Origin: an uncultured Lacinutrix sp.
GTDB lineage: Bacteria; Bacteroidota; Bacteroidia; Flavobacteriales; Flavobacteriaceae
Length of the DNA stretch: 64,000 bases
Direction: 5' to 3'
NCBI RefSeq assembly: GCF_947500605.1
Contig: NZ_CANMSJ010000001.1
Span: 62,001-126,000, forward strand
In this document: piece after piece, positions 19,701 to 27,406 of the stretch
How positions within the stretch are numbered: position 1 is the stretch's first letter
Layout: every line of letters starts with the position of its first letter
The notes under the pieces: model-generated
Told to the model about the DNA's origin: nothing
Databases searched by the model: none
The model's input: only the letters and a program-made list of their open reading frames with translations
Translations under genes and position numbers: made by a program

Positions 19701-20936
19701 ATGCAAAAACTAAAACAAGCAAATTTATACAGAAGCGAACTTATTCCTATAAGTGGCAAACTAGTAGAGCGTTATAATAAATGTTTGGTAAAACTTGGTT
19801 TTATGCCAACCAAATTAACTTCGTTTTCTATAGATGGAATAGGTTGGAGCCCAGAAATTGCTGAAGAAAAAAAGAACTTACATTACTTAAATAATGGCGA
19901 GGCAAATCCGCATGCCATTATCATTTCACCTTTACAAAAAGGGAAACCTGTTTATGTGCCGTTTCATACGTTCGATCGTGAAATGATGCAACAGGTGTTT
20001 AAAACTCACGAAGCAAAAATTAATAATATTACTCGAGACAGTGCTATTTGTATTGATTTCGATCAAAATATTGATGCCTTTTACGAGCCTTTAGACGTTT
20101 TAAAATACAATGTTGTAAATATCAATTTTCATTTAATTGATAATTTAGATCGTGTTAAAAAAGAACAATTAAAGCTTATTCATAAATTTAAGCAAGGCAA
20201 TAATTTTATAGATGAAACTATTCATGCCGAATTACTTGAATCGGCTAAAAAATATGGAGATTTAAGACATCGAGATTTAGATTTGCATGAGGTTCAGTTT
20301 ACTACAAGTTCTTTTTTCACAAAAGCCTTTGGAGGTGTTTATGTCCTTAGAGATTTTATTAAAGAAATAGTAGTTTTCGAAGATGAAAAATGGCATAAAG
20401 AGGCCATAAAAGACACCACTCACGATGTGTTGATTTATCATATTTCGCAACCAGAATTAATGGATAAATTAAGAGATCATGTTATTATTGAGTGCGATCT
20501 TGAATCGATAGTTAAAACAGAACGTTACGAGCGTATTAAAAAGTTTGTTTTTGCCGAGACGATTAAAGAGTCGCAACATTCAATTAAAGCTATTTTAAAT
20601 GATAATGTTTTAACTAAAAGTTATTTAAATAAACTGTCTATTGAAGATAGAAAACTAGTAATGGGTGTAGAGCGTTATCTCGAAAAACTTGAGGTTAGCA
20701 ACGAGTTTAAAATTGCAGATATAATAGATTTAAAATTCTATGAAGCTTTACATAAACCACATTCATCATTAGATACAAAACATCAAGATTTAATTTGGAA
20801 GCTATTAATTAACGTTTCTGCTAAAGATGTTTTATTTTTATATTGGTACGATAAGGAACAGTTTTATAAAACTTATACTACTTGGGATGATGCTTTAAAA
20901 GAGTGGGTAATTCAAGAAATTAGTAACAATATTTAA
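19701..20936 (+). CDS. Conserved flavobacterial protein of unknown function (DUF6638-like)
   Basis: This 411-residue protein has no signal peptide, membrane helix or catalytic motif that I can identify. It looks soluble, mixed alpha/beta, with a helical C-terminal half (from about residue 235). The opening KLVERYNKCLVKLGFMPTKL and the stretch GIGWSPEIAEE are distinctive. I associate it tentatively with DUF6638, a family without known function. It is 73 bp after the Nudix gene; the spacer holds a small CCGC TTTT GCGG hairpin at 19682-19693. It belongs to the AAA+ block by position and strand. Confidence 0.7.
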   Translation: MQKLKQANLYRSELIPISGKLVERYNKCLVKLGFMPTKLTSFSIDGIGWSPEIAEEKKNLHYLNNGEANPHAIIISPLQKGKPVYVPFHTFDREMMQQVFKTHEAKINNITRDSAICIDFDQNIDAFYEPLDVLKYNVVNINFHLIDNLDRVKKEQLKLIHKFKQGNNFIDETIHAELLESAKKYGDLRHRDLDLHEVQFTTSSFFTKAFGGVYVLRDFIKEIVVFEDEKWHKEAIKDTTHDVLIYHISQPELMDKLRDHVIIECDLESIVKTERYERIKKFVFAETIKESQHSIKAILNDNVLTKSYLNKLSIEDRKLVMGVERYLEKLEVSNEFKIADIIDLKFYEALHKPHSSLDTKHQDLIWKLLINVSAKDVLFLYWYDKEQFYKTYTTWDDALKEWVIQEISNNI

Positions 20937-20952
20937 TGATTAGTTACAGATA

Positions 20953-20994
20953 GGTTGGAAGTTTTAAGCACGAAGCTTGAAGTTTCCTTACTCT
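20953..20994. repeat. Left inverted arm of the four-helix-bundle cassette
   Basis: Read on the minus strand this stretch is a degenerate heptamer array (AACTTCA, AGCTTCG, TGCTTAA, AACTTCC). Its inner end AGTTTCCTTACTCT (20981-20994) is the inverse of AGAGTAAGAAACT at 21378-21390 except for one extra base. It lies just before the S23-like gene. Confidence 0.65.
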
Positions 20995-21011
20995 AATTAA
21001 AATAAATGTAG

Positions 21012-21368
21012 ATGAAATTTAAGTTTGAAGGTTTAATTATTTGGCAAAGAGGAATGGATTTAGGAGAAGAGATGAACATTCTATCGAAAACATTTCCTAA
21101 AGACGAACTTTATAATTTGTCCTCACAACTAAAGCGGGCAACAGACTCTATAGCATTAAATATTTCTGAAGGCTCTATTTTGCAATCTGGAAAGGAATAT
21201 CGAAAATTTTTAGGATATTCCATTCGTTCTTTAGCTGAAGTTGTAACTTGTTTGCATAAAGCCAATCGAAGGAATTATGTAACTAAAGAAAAGTTTAATA
21301 TATACTATAATGATTGTTTTAATTTAATGAATATGATGATAGCTTTTAGAAATAAAATTAAAGATTAA
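21012..21368 (+). CDS. Four-helix-bundle protein of the S23/23S-rRNA-IVP family
   Basis: This 118-residue all-helical protein matches the S23 (23S rRNA intervening-sequence protein) family: it opens with FKFEGLIIWQRGMDLGEEM, then YNLSSQLKRATDSIALNISEG, and ends in helix-rich NLMNMMIAFRNK. Family members are basic four-helix bundles; one branch is the Avd protein of diversity-generating retroelements. Here there is no rRNA or reverse transcriptase nearby. The gene is flanked by inverted heptamer arrays (20953-20994 and 21378-21435), which sets it apart from its neighbours and suggests an inserted cassette. The function of stand-alone members is unknown. Confidence 0.88.
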   Translation: MKFKFEGLIIWQRGMDLGEEMNILSKTFPKDELYNLSSQLKRATDSIALNISEGSILQSGKEYRKFLGYSIRSLAEVVTCLHKANRRNYVTKEKFNIYYNDCFNLMNMMIAFRNKIKD

Positions 21369-21377
21369 TAACCAGTA

Positions 21378-21435
21378 AGAGTAAGAAACTTCCAACTTCC
21401 AACTTCCAACTTCAAACTTCAAACTTCTAACTTAT
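21378..21435. repeat. Right arm: seven tandem AACTTCN heptamers
   Basis: Seven head-to-tail units run from 21387 to 21435: AACTTCC three times, AACTTCA twice, AACTTCT, then AACTTAT, whose AT begins the ATG of the next gene. With the preceding AGAGTAAG (21378-21385) the arm is the inverse of the left arm before the S23-like gene. Confidence 0.85.
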
Positions 21436-21955
21436 GACATTCGAAATAATAATATTTATCGCCTCAATTCTTTTCGGAATTGTATTGTATTGGAGAGAAT
21501 CTAAATCTAATAAAGTATATAGTTTCTTTAATAAACTATTTTATTCCGAAGAGCTTCAAATGAAACCAGGAAGTAAAAAAGGCTTTCTATACCAACAGTC
21601 TTTTTTAATGCGCTTGGTTTATATTGGTGTTTTGTTTTTATTAGGAATAGTAATACTTCGATTTATTATACCAATAGATGTTTATACCATTCAATTATTT
21701 ATAGCAAGTATTTCGGGTACTTTAGTAGGAACGTATTTGGCTAATTTTGTATTTAAATCGTCTGAAGTTATAGACGAGCAAAGCGACTCTTTTGTAGACG
21801 TTGTAAAAGATACAGTAGAAAAAGGAAAAGATTTTATTAAAGATCTAGAAACAAAAGATACTGAAGCTATACAGGAAGCAAAAAAAGAAATTAAAGAACC
21901 AGACGCTCCAAAAAAGAGTGCAAGGCAGCGTTTAAAAGATAAAGGACATTTGTAA
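21434..21955 (+). CDS. Membrane protein with acidic/basic C-terminal tail, unknown
   Basis: This 173-residue protein has one N-terminal hydrophobic helix (residues 2-19) and two more at about 60-80 and 85-108, followed by a charged, probably coiled C-terminal domain (VDVVKDTVEKGKDFIKDLE, then lysine-rich to RQRLKDKGHL). It is an inner-membrane protein with a likely cytoplasmic tail. Its ATG sits directly at the end of the heptamer array, so its native leader may have been replaced by the cassette. The larger membrane protein gene follows after 83 bp. The family is not recognised. Confidence 0.75.
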   Translation: MTFEIIIFIASILFGIVLYWRESKSNKVYSFFNKLFYSEELQMKPGSKKGFLYQQSFLMRLVYIGVLFLLGIVILRFIIPIDVYTIQLFIASISGTLVGTYLANFVFKSSEVIDEQSDSFVDVVKDTVEKGKDFIKDLETKDTEAIQEAKKEIKEPDAPKKSARQRLKDKGHL

Positions 21956-21963
21956 TGTCTAAT

Positions 21964-21984
21964 ATTCCGCACTTAATGCGGAAT
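21964..21984. repeat. Short hairpin ATTCCGCA / TGCGGAAT
   Basis: A perfect 8-bp stem with loop CTTAA sits just after the 173-aa gene; there is no T-run, so it is a weak terminator candidate. A second small hairpin TTCCTG / CAGGAA follows at 22015-22032, just before the next ATG, and resembles one end of the larger repeat at 30873-30929. Confidence 0.5.
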
Positions 21985-22038
21985 CAGAATAAAACATAGA
22001 ATTAACTAAATACATTCCTGTTTTCGCAGGAAAAGATT

Positions 22039-23790
22039 ATGATAAAAAACTACTGGAATAAAGGCGGAAAGCAAAAGCGAATAGTCATCATTTTAAGTCT
22101 AATAATAATTGGTTTATTATTCTTTATGCGTGACGATTACCAACCAGCGTTGCTATTTGTTAGAAAATTTATATTCATAATATTACTTTGCGCATTGGTA
22201 TTATTCTTTGGACTAAGAGCCTTTAGAAAACAAGCCTCTACCGGAAAACGTATTTTTATGTTAGCTATTATGGGTGTGTTTTTTGGAGCTTTATACTTTG
22301 TGGGATGGAAAATGGAATTATACGATTACATGAAAACGTATAATGTTTTTAACGATTTAAATAAAGTTAATATTTCTGAATTACCATTAACGCAAAACGA
22401 ACGTATTCAGCCATTAAAAAATATCCATTCTATGGGAAATGAAAGTGTTGGTGAAACTAAAGACGTTTCACTACCTCACTTGGTTAGAATAGATGGAGAA
22501 AATAAATGGACCATGGCAATCCAGCCTACAGAAAAGTACTACTGGCAAGGTATGCGAGATAACACAGAAGAAGTGTTTTCTGTATCGAGTACAACACCTT
22601 TTCCGCGCTTTTCTAGTGAAAATAGAATTCCAGTAACATTTGCTATTGGCGAGTCGTTAAAATTTAGTAGAAACACTTACAATGCGGTTGTACAGCGTTT
22701 TAATCCTTGGATGCTTGTTAATTACGAACCAAGTGATACGTTTTACATGAAAAACGACACAGGCCAATGGGTAGAAGTTGTAAGTTTAATAAAATGGAAA
22801 GGTTTCTTTTTTCCTTATCCATCTTTTGGAGGTGTTATGGTGATTGAAAATGGTGAACACGATACTAGCGATTATTTTGAACGTATTACCATAGGAAAAG
22901 GAGAATATATCGCTCCAGATGAAATGAAAAATTTTCCGTTTTTAACAAGACAAAATACTTTAGCAGAAAAAATATCACGTTTACAGGCAGAATCTTTAAA
23001 GTTCTTAGGAGGATTTAGTGATCCGTTACCTTGGAATATGGAAACAGCAGTTAAGATTCCAGATTTAGCAGACGATCAAAATCAGCAACCATTTGTAACC
23101 GATTTTAATTTTGAAGATACTAAAGTAGGTGCATACAGTGGTTTATACCATTGGTTTGGTTTAGAACCGGTAGGAGATGAGCGCACAAGTTTAACCTACA
23201 GTGTTTTTGTACCTGCAGATGGTACCGATAAGTTGTATTATTACGACCATGCAGCTAAAAAGCAAGGTTATGCAGGAGTTTCGGCAATGCCTTTAAAAGT
23301 AATAGAATCTCGTAAAGAGTTTGATTGGTCTGTAAATAAACCAGTGGAATTTAGACCTTATATTAAAGATATAGCAGGACGTAGAAGATTATTTTTCTTA
23401 GGAACTATAGCTGCTATTAGAGAAGGTTCAGATGCTTTTGATGGTTCTGCAACTCCAGATTTAGCTATAATTGATAGCGAATATCGTGATGTGGTTTGGA
23501 TAGATGTTAAACATCCAAGTGGTTGGGAAAAAGAAATTTATAACCAATTAGGAGAAGCTTGGCGTTCTAGCGAAGGTATTGGTGAATATTTTGTTGAAGA
23601 CACAAAAATTATTGATGTTGTTGGAGATAGTATTCCCGACTTTAAAGTTGATCCATTAGTAGTTGAGGGAGAGATTGAAGAATCTGTAGAATCTTTACAA
23701 CGTAAAGTAGATTCTATAAAAAACGTTAATAAATCTGAGGAAATTAAACGCTTAAAAAGAGAGCTAGATTCTTTAAAGAACTTGAATTAA
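22039..23790 (+). CDS. Large membrane protein with a C-terminal extracytoplasmic domain, unknown
   Basis: This 583-residue protein has three N-terminal hydrophobic helices (about 14-30, 37-60 and 71-90) and then a soluble domain of about 490 residues. The soluble part has beta-rich, aromatic segments (EKYYWQGMRDN, YSGLYHWFGLEP, GWEKEIYNQLGEAWR) and ends in a coiled coil (VESLQRKVDSIKN). With three helices the large domain would lie on the opposite side from the N-terminus. No known domain was recognised. It closes the co-directional block with the coiled-coil protein, AAA+ ATPase and Nudix hydrolase and could be its membrane receptor or effector; this is inference. Confidence 0.78.
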   Translation: MIKNYWNKGGKQKRIVIILSLIIIGLLFFMRDDYQPALLFVRKFIFIILLCALVLFFGLRAFRKQASTGKRIFMLAIMGVFFGALYFVGWKMELYDYMKTYNVFNDLNKVNISELPLTQNERIQPLKNIHSMGNESVGETKDVSLPHLVRIDGENKWTMAIQPTEKYYWQGMRDNTEEVFSVSSTTPFPRFSSENRIPVTFAIGESLKFSRNTYNAVVQRFNPWMLVNYEPSDTFYMKNDTGQWVEVVSLIKWKGFFFPYPSFGGVMVIENGEHDTSDYFERITIGKGEYIAPDEMKNFPFLTRQNTLAEKISRLQAESLKFLGGFSDPLPWNMETAVKIPDLADDQNQQPFVTDFNFEDTKVGAYSGLYHWFGLEPVGDERTSLTYSVFVPADGTDKLYYYDHAAKKQGYAGVSAMPLKVIESRKEFDWSVNKPVEFRPYIKDIAGRRRLFFLGTIAAIREGSDAFDGSATPDLAIIDSEYRDVVWIDVKHPSGWEKEIYNQLGEAWRSSEGIGEYFVEDTKIIDVVGDSIPDFKVDPLVVEGEIEESVESLQRKVDSIKNVNKSEEIKRLKRELDSLKNLN

Positions 23791-23872
23791 AATTTAATAG
23801 TTAAGATTAACAAAAAATTAACTAATTTCGCAGTCGCTATTAACTATTAATCATACCCAAATTATTATTATT

Positions 23873-24925
23873 ATGAAACAAATTTACGTCCTTACATCAG
23901 TATTGATGCTTTTTACTATGTCTTTAATTGCTCAAACTACTGTTGTTACAACAGGTGTTGCTGATCCATACAGGTTAGAGCTTTCAGGAAACAATTTATA
24001 CATTTCAGAATTTAACAATGGAGTAATCTCTGTTTTAAATATTAATCTTTCATTACCAACAACTAAGTCAAGTGTTATTTCTGGATTAAATCTACCTATG
24101 GGAATAGCTATTAAAGATGATTTTATTTATATAGCCGAATCTGGCGCAAATAAAATTTCAAAGTTTGATACTACTTCATCTTCTCCTGTAGCAATAGATG
24201 TTGTTACTGGATTAAGTCAGCCATCTGGTTTAGTATTTGTTGGAAACGATTTATATTTTACAGAATTGGCAGCAAATAAAATTTCTAAAATAGATGTAAC
24301 TGTGGCTTCACCAACAGTAACCGTAATTAAAACAGGTCTTTCTTATCCGTATGATATAGAGAATGTTGGAACAGAGTTATTTGTTGTAGAATCTAATGCA
24401 GGTAAAGTGTCTAAAATAGATATTTCTACTACAGCGTATACAAAAACGGATGTAGTTACAGGTTTAAGTTATCCAGTAGCTTTGGCTTTAAATGGAACCG
24501 ATTTACATATTGCTGAGTATACTGCAAGTAAAGTATCTAAAATAGATGTTACTAACCCAACGCCAGTAGCTACAGATGTTGTGAGTTCATTATTAGCACC
24601 AATTGGTTTAGTTGCTAATATGGGTAGTCTTTTTATTGCTGAATTTGATGGTAATAGAATTTCAAAATTTGATTTTCCTACTTTATCTACAAGCAGTTTT
24701 AATTTACTACCAGATTTTAAAGTTTATCCTAATCCTTCAAGAGATTTTATTAGTATTTCAGGATTAAAATCGACTGAAAACTATACTATTTATAATAGTT
24801 TAGGAGCAGAGATAATGAAAGGAAATATTTCTGAAAATCAGAAAATTGATATTCAAAACTTAAGTAATGACTTGTACTTTTTAAGTTTAAATAATGGAAA
24901 CTCTTTTAAGTTTTTAAAGCAATAA
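23873..24925 (+). CDS. Secreted beta-propeller protein with T9SS sorting domain
   Basis: This 350-residue protein has a signal peptide (to about residue 20, MSLIAQ), five to six propeller-like repeats with a period of about 40-45 residues (motifs such as VVTGLSQPSGL and NKISKIDVT), and a C-terminal type A sorting domain starting PDFKVYPNPSRDFISISG and ending SFKFLKQ. The sorting domain marks it for export by the type IX secretion system and attachment or release at the cell surface. The propeller resembles NHL/SMP-30 proteins; no enzyme site was identified. The spacer before it carries TTAATAGTTAA and its inverse (23794-23804, 23840-23850). A strong terminator follows. Confidence 0.87.
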   Translation: MKQIYVLTSVLMLFTMSLIAQTTVVTTGVADPYRLELSGNNLYISEFNNGVISVLNINLSLPTTKSSVISGLNLPMGIAIKDDFIYIAESGANKISKFDTTSSSPVAIDVVTGLSQPSGLVFVGNDLYFTELAANKISKIDVTVASPTVTVIKTGLSYPYDIENVGTELFVVESNAGKVSKIDISTTAYTKTDVVTGLSYPVALALNGTDLHIAEYTASKVSKIDVTNPTPVATDVVSSLLAPIGLVANMGSLFIAEFDGNRISKFDFPTLSTSSFNLLPDFKVYPNPSRDFISISGLKSTENYTIYNSLGAEIMKGNISENQKIDIQNLSNDLYFLSLNNGNSFKFLKQ

Positions 24926-24946
24926 CGTATAAATAAATTATAAATT

Positions 24947-24980
24947 AAAAAGCACTAAAGTTCTCTTTAGTGCTTTTTTT
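24947..24980 (+). terminator. Intrinsic terminator after the beta-propeller gene
   Basis: A perfect stem AAAAAGCACTAAAG / CTTTAGTGCTTTTT with loop TTCT is followed by further T residues. Confidence 0.88.
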
Positions 24981-25025
24981 TGTAACTAATATTAGTAAAA
25001 ACAGACCTATATATAAAGCAATATT

Positions 25026-25505
25026 ATGGCTGGTTACATGGGTTTTGGTATGCAAAGTTGGATCTATAAGAGAAAACTAAGAAAGCCTTTTTCTAAACGC
25101 GGAAAAGTGCCAACACATTCATCATTGCCATTATATTCCAGAGTATTTAAATTACAACGTTCTGTAAAGAAGAATAAAAAACAAAATGCAGTATTAACTT
25201 TACTCATTATATTCTCGCTACTCATTTTAGGAGTTCTTACTTTTAGTAATATTTTTAAATATGAAAAGCAACACAAAGAGTTTGTAAGTGAAATGAAGGA
25301 TATTAAAAATCAAGAAGCATTTATATTCTTACTAAATTCTGGAAAAGAAAGGTTGAATGCTAATAATTTTTCAGGAGCTTATTCTGAGTTTGTTTTGGCT
25401 TATACTATTAATTCTCAAAATGAAGAAGTAGTAAGATTGTTAGAAGAAACTTCTAGTGTTTTATGTAAAACGGATAAAAAGTACTGCAATACAAGTGAGT
25501 TATAA
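25026..25505 (+). CDS. Single-helix membrane protein, unknown
   Basis: This 159-residue protein has a basic N-terminal region (KRKLRKPFSKRGK), one membrane helix at about residues 55-78 (AVLTLLIIFSLLILGVLTFS) and a helical C-terminal domain that looks like a TPR pair (LNANNFSGAYSEFVLAY). It lacks a cleavable signal and is probably type II. It converges with the acetyltransferase gene, only 2 bp separating their stops, and no terminator separates them. The family and function are not known to me. Confidence 0.75.
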   Translation: MAGYMGFGMQSWIYKRKLRKPFSKRGKVPTHSSLPLYSRVFKLQRSVKKNKKQNAVLTLLIIFSLLILGVLTFSNIFKYEKQHKEFVSEMKDIKNQEAFIFLLNSGKERLNANNFSGAYSEFVLAYTINSQNEEVVRLLEETSSVLCKTDKKYCNTSEL

Positions 25506-25507
25506 AC

Positions 25508-25981
25508 TTATAGTTTATTTAAAAAATATTCCATCTTAATATCACAACGTTTGTAAGGACAATTATCTTCTACTTCAATTTCTACAAAGCCAAATTTTCT
25601 ATATAAATAAATAGCATTTTCGAGTTTTCTACTAGAATAGAGTAGTAGTCTATTAAATTGTTCTGTTTTTGCATAAGTAATACAATGATCTAACAATTGC
25701 TGACCAATTTTTAATCCTCTATGTTCTGGAGAAACAGCCATTTTAGTTAACTCGAAAGCGTCTTGTTTAGGTAGTGGCATTAAAGCATAAGTACCAACTA
25801 TAGTGTTATCTATTTTAGCAAAAAAAACTGAACCTCCTTTGTCTATAATATATTTATCTGGGTTGGATAGTACTTCTCTATCAAATGGTTCTACTTCGAA
25901 AAAAGCTTCTAACCATTCTATATTTAAATTGTAGAAGTCTTTTGAGTATTTGCTATCGAAAGGAGTAATATCTAAGGTCAT
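25508..25981 (-). CDS. GNAT family N-acetyltransferase
   Basis: This 157-residue protein has the GNAT fold. The acetyl-CoA loop is seen in LTKMAVSPEHRGLKIGQQLL (about residues 79-98), and the last helices include YRKFGFVEIE. GNAT enzymes move an acetyl group from acetyl-CoA to an amine; the substrate here cannot be told. The gene is the last of a tight minus-strand group with a small membrane protein and hutG, with a 1-bp gap to the membrane protein gene, so co-expression with histidine degradation is likely. Confidence 0.88.
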   Translation of the reverse strand: MTLDITPFDSKYSKDFYNLNIEWLEAFFEVEPFDREVLSNPDKYIIDKGGSVFFAKIDNTIVGTYALMPLPKQDAFELTKMAVSPEHRGLKIGQQLLDHCITYAKTEQFNRLLLYSSRKLENAIYLYRKFGFVEIEVEDNCPYKRCDIKMEYFLNKL

Positions 25982-25982
25982 T

Positions 25983-26276
25983 TTAAGAGAAATAAGAATT
26001 GGTAATTAATAACATTACTATTGTAAATAAGGATACTAATAAGGTGAAAATGTATGTAGATTGCTTTTGGTTTTTCTTTCTTAAGTTATCTATTAATGCC
26101 CAAATAGGTAGTGAAACTAAAGCAAGAAGAGCAGGAATTGTTAATAATTCTCCAATGACTCTAATGAATTGTAATTCTACTTTAGTAAAATAAACAAAAA
26201 GGATAAGACAGAAATAAATAAGTACTACAATGGTAGCAATAAGCCTGTTTTTTTCTAATTTAAGTCTGCTTTTCAT
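25983..26276 (-). CDS. Small three-helix membrane protein, unknown
   Basis: This 97-residue protein has three hydrophobic segments (about residues 10-30, 38-62 and 72-95) and lysine/arginine residues between them. It sits between hutG and the acetyltransferase gene with gaps of 2 and 1 bp, so all three are in one operon. No transport or enzymatic motif was identified. Confidence 0.75.
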   Translation of the reverse strand: MKSRLKLEKNRLIATIVVLIYFCLILFVYFTKVELQFIRVIGELLTIPALLALVSLPIWALIDNLRKKNQKQSTYIFTLLVSLFTIVMLLITNSYFS

Positions 26277-26278
26277 AA

Positions 26279-27301
26279 TTAATTATTATTTGCTCTTATA
26301 AAATCTGTTATTAAATAAGTAATTAGTTTACCTACTTGTGTCGCCGTTTTTTTAGTTGGTGCGGCTTCACAAATGTGAAGGTATTGAGCGGCAGGATTAC
26401 TTCCAAAATAGTGAACAAATTGCCTGGCTTTATTTACCGAAAAACCAGAAGGTGTTTGCGCACTACTAGGCACATTTGCTATGGCATCGCAATCTATTTC
26501 TATACCAAAAGTATCTTTAGAAACGTATCGTAATGCTTCCTTCATTTCGTCTTTAAATTTTAAGCTGTTTTCAATTTCAATAGCTTCAAATGTATTGTAT
26601 CTAATACTGTTGTTAGCATTTAATGCATCGTCTAAAATAGTTTGAGAGGTGTAGTTTTTATGTACTCCGAAGATAAAATAACGATTAAGGAATCCTTCCG
26701 CGTAAGCGTAACTAAAACCATTACCACTATGTCTCCCTTCTAGCGCTCTAAAGTCTGTATGCGCATCGAAATTTACAACGTTTATTTTCTTGTTTAACGC
26801 TAGCGAAGTCCCTTTAATATTGCCATAAGCATTGTTGTGACCGCCTCCAATAATAATTGGAATTTTGCCAGCTTTTACTATATTGTAAATAAGATTACTA
26901 ACTTCTTTATCTATTTCGGCTACTAAAGCTCTGGCTTTTTTAACGTGTTTTATATTGCTTTGATCCCATTTAGAAAGTTGTTCTTGCTCTTGAGTAAAGT
27001 CTAAATGGCCTAAAACACACAATTGTTTGGGATTATTAAGAGTGCTACTTTGTGTATTTAACAAAATTTTAATTGTAGCATCCCAGGCGTTACAAGTACC
27101 TGGTTTACCGTAGTTTGCGAAAACGCCAACATCTTCTGGTAAACCGACTAATACATACTTGACGTCTAAATTTACTAAGTCGTCGTATATGTTTGTAATT
27201 GATGGAAGTACAGTTATTTGCTCTCCAAATTTAGATTCGCCAGATCGTGTTACAACACTATCTTCAATTTTAGATTTGGTCATTAAAACAAGTTTACTCA
27301 T
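26279..27301 (-). CDS. hutG: Formimidoylglutamase (arginase/ureohydrolase family)
   Basis: This 340-residue protein has the ureohydrolase metal motifs: GGGH at 152-155, DAHTD at 179-183, and EIDCDAI in the last third, all ligands of a two-metal centre. In the family, formimidoylglutamase hydrolyses N-formimidoyl-L-glutamate to glutamate and formamide, the last step of one histidine pathway. That choice over arginase or agmatinase rests on the nearby imidazolonepropionase gene (28443-29678, same strand). The enzyme is cytoplasmic. hutH and hutU are not in the window. Two genes follow in the same operon. Confidence 0.82.
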   Translation of the reverse strand: MSKLVLMTKSKIEDSVVTRSGESKFGEQITVLPSITNIYDDLVNLDVKYVLVGLPEDVGVFANYGKPGTCNAWDATIKILLNTQSSTLNNPKQLCVLGHLDFTQEQEQLSKWDQSNIKHVKKARALVAEIDKEVSNLIYNIVKAGKIPIIIGGGHNNAYGNIKGTSLALNKKINVVNFDAHTDFRALEGRHSGNGFSYAYAEGFLNRYFIFGVHKNYTSQTILDDALNANNSIRYNTFEAIEIENSLKFKDEMKEALRYVSKDTFGIEIDCDAIANVPSSAQTPSGFSVNKARQFVHYFGSNPAAQYLHICEAAPTKKTATQVGKLITYLITDFIRANNN

Positions 27302-27378
27302 AACGATAGATGCGTTTAAAAGATTAAAATTAATGTTTTATAAAGTAAATACGACGTATTAATTCAAATAAAAAGAAA

Positions 27379-27386
27379 TAAATTTG
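27379..27386 (+). promoter_or_regulatory. -7 promoter box (TAAATTTG)
   Basis: An exact TAnnTTTG match lies 20 bp before the ATG at 27407. No TTG is found at the expected -33 distance. Confidence 0.6.
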
Positions 27387-27406
27387 AACCCTTAAACAAA
27401 ATAATT

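Noticed and set aside
20953-21435. The S23-like gene as part of a 23S rRNA intervening sequence or a diversity-generating retroelement
   Set aside because: No rRNA sequence, reverse transcriptase or template/variable repeat is present around it.
21691-21972. Minus-strand 93-residue frame opposite the 173-aa membrane protein
   Set aside because: It mirrors charged codons of the plus-strand gene and covers the hairpin at 21964-21984.
13953-23790. The cluster as a known Ter/TelA tellurite-resistance operon
   Set aside because: No TerD, TerC or TerB-like protein was recognised; the coiled-coil protein alone is not enough.
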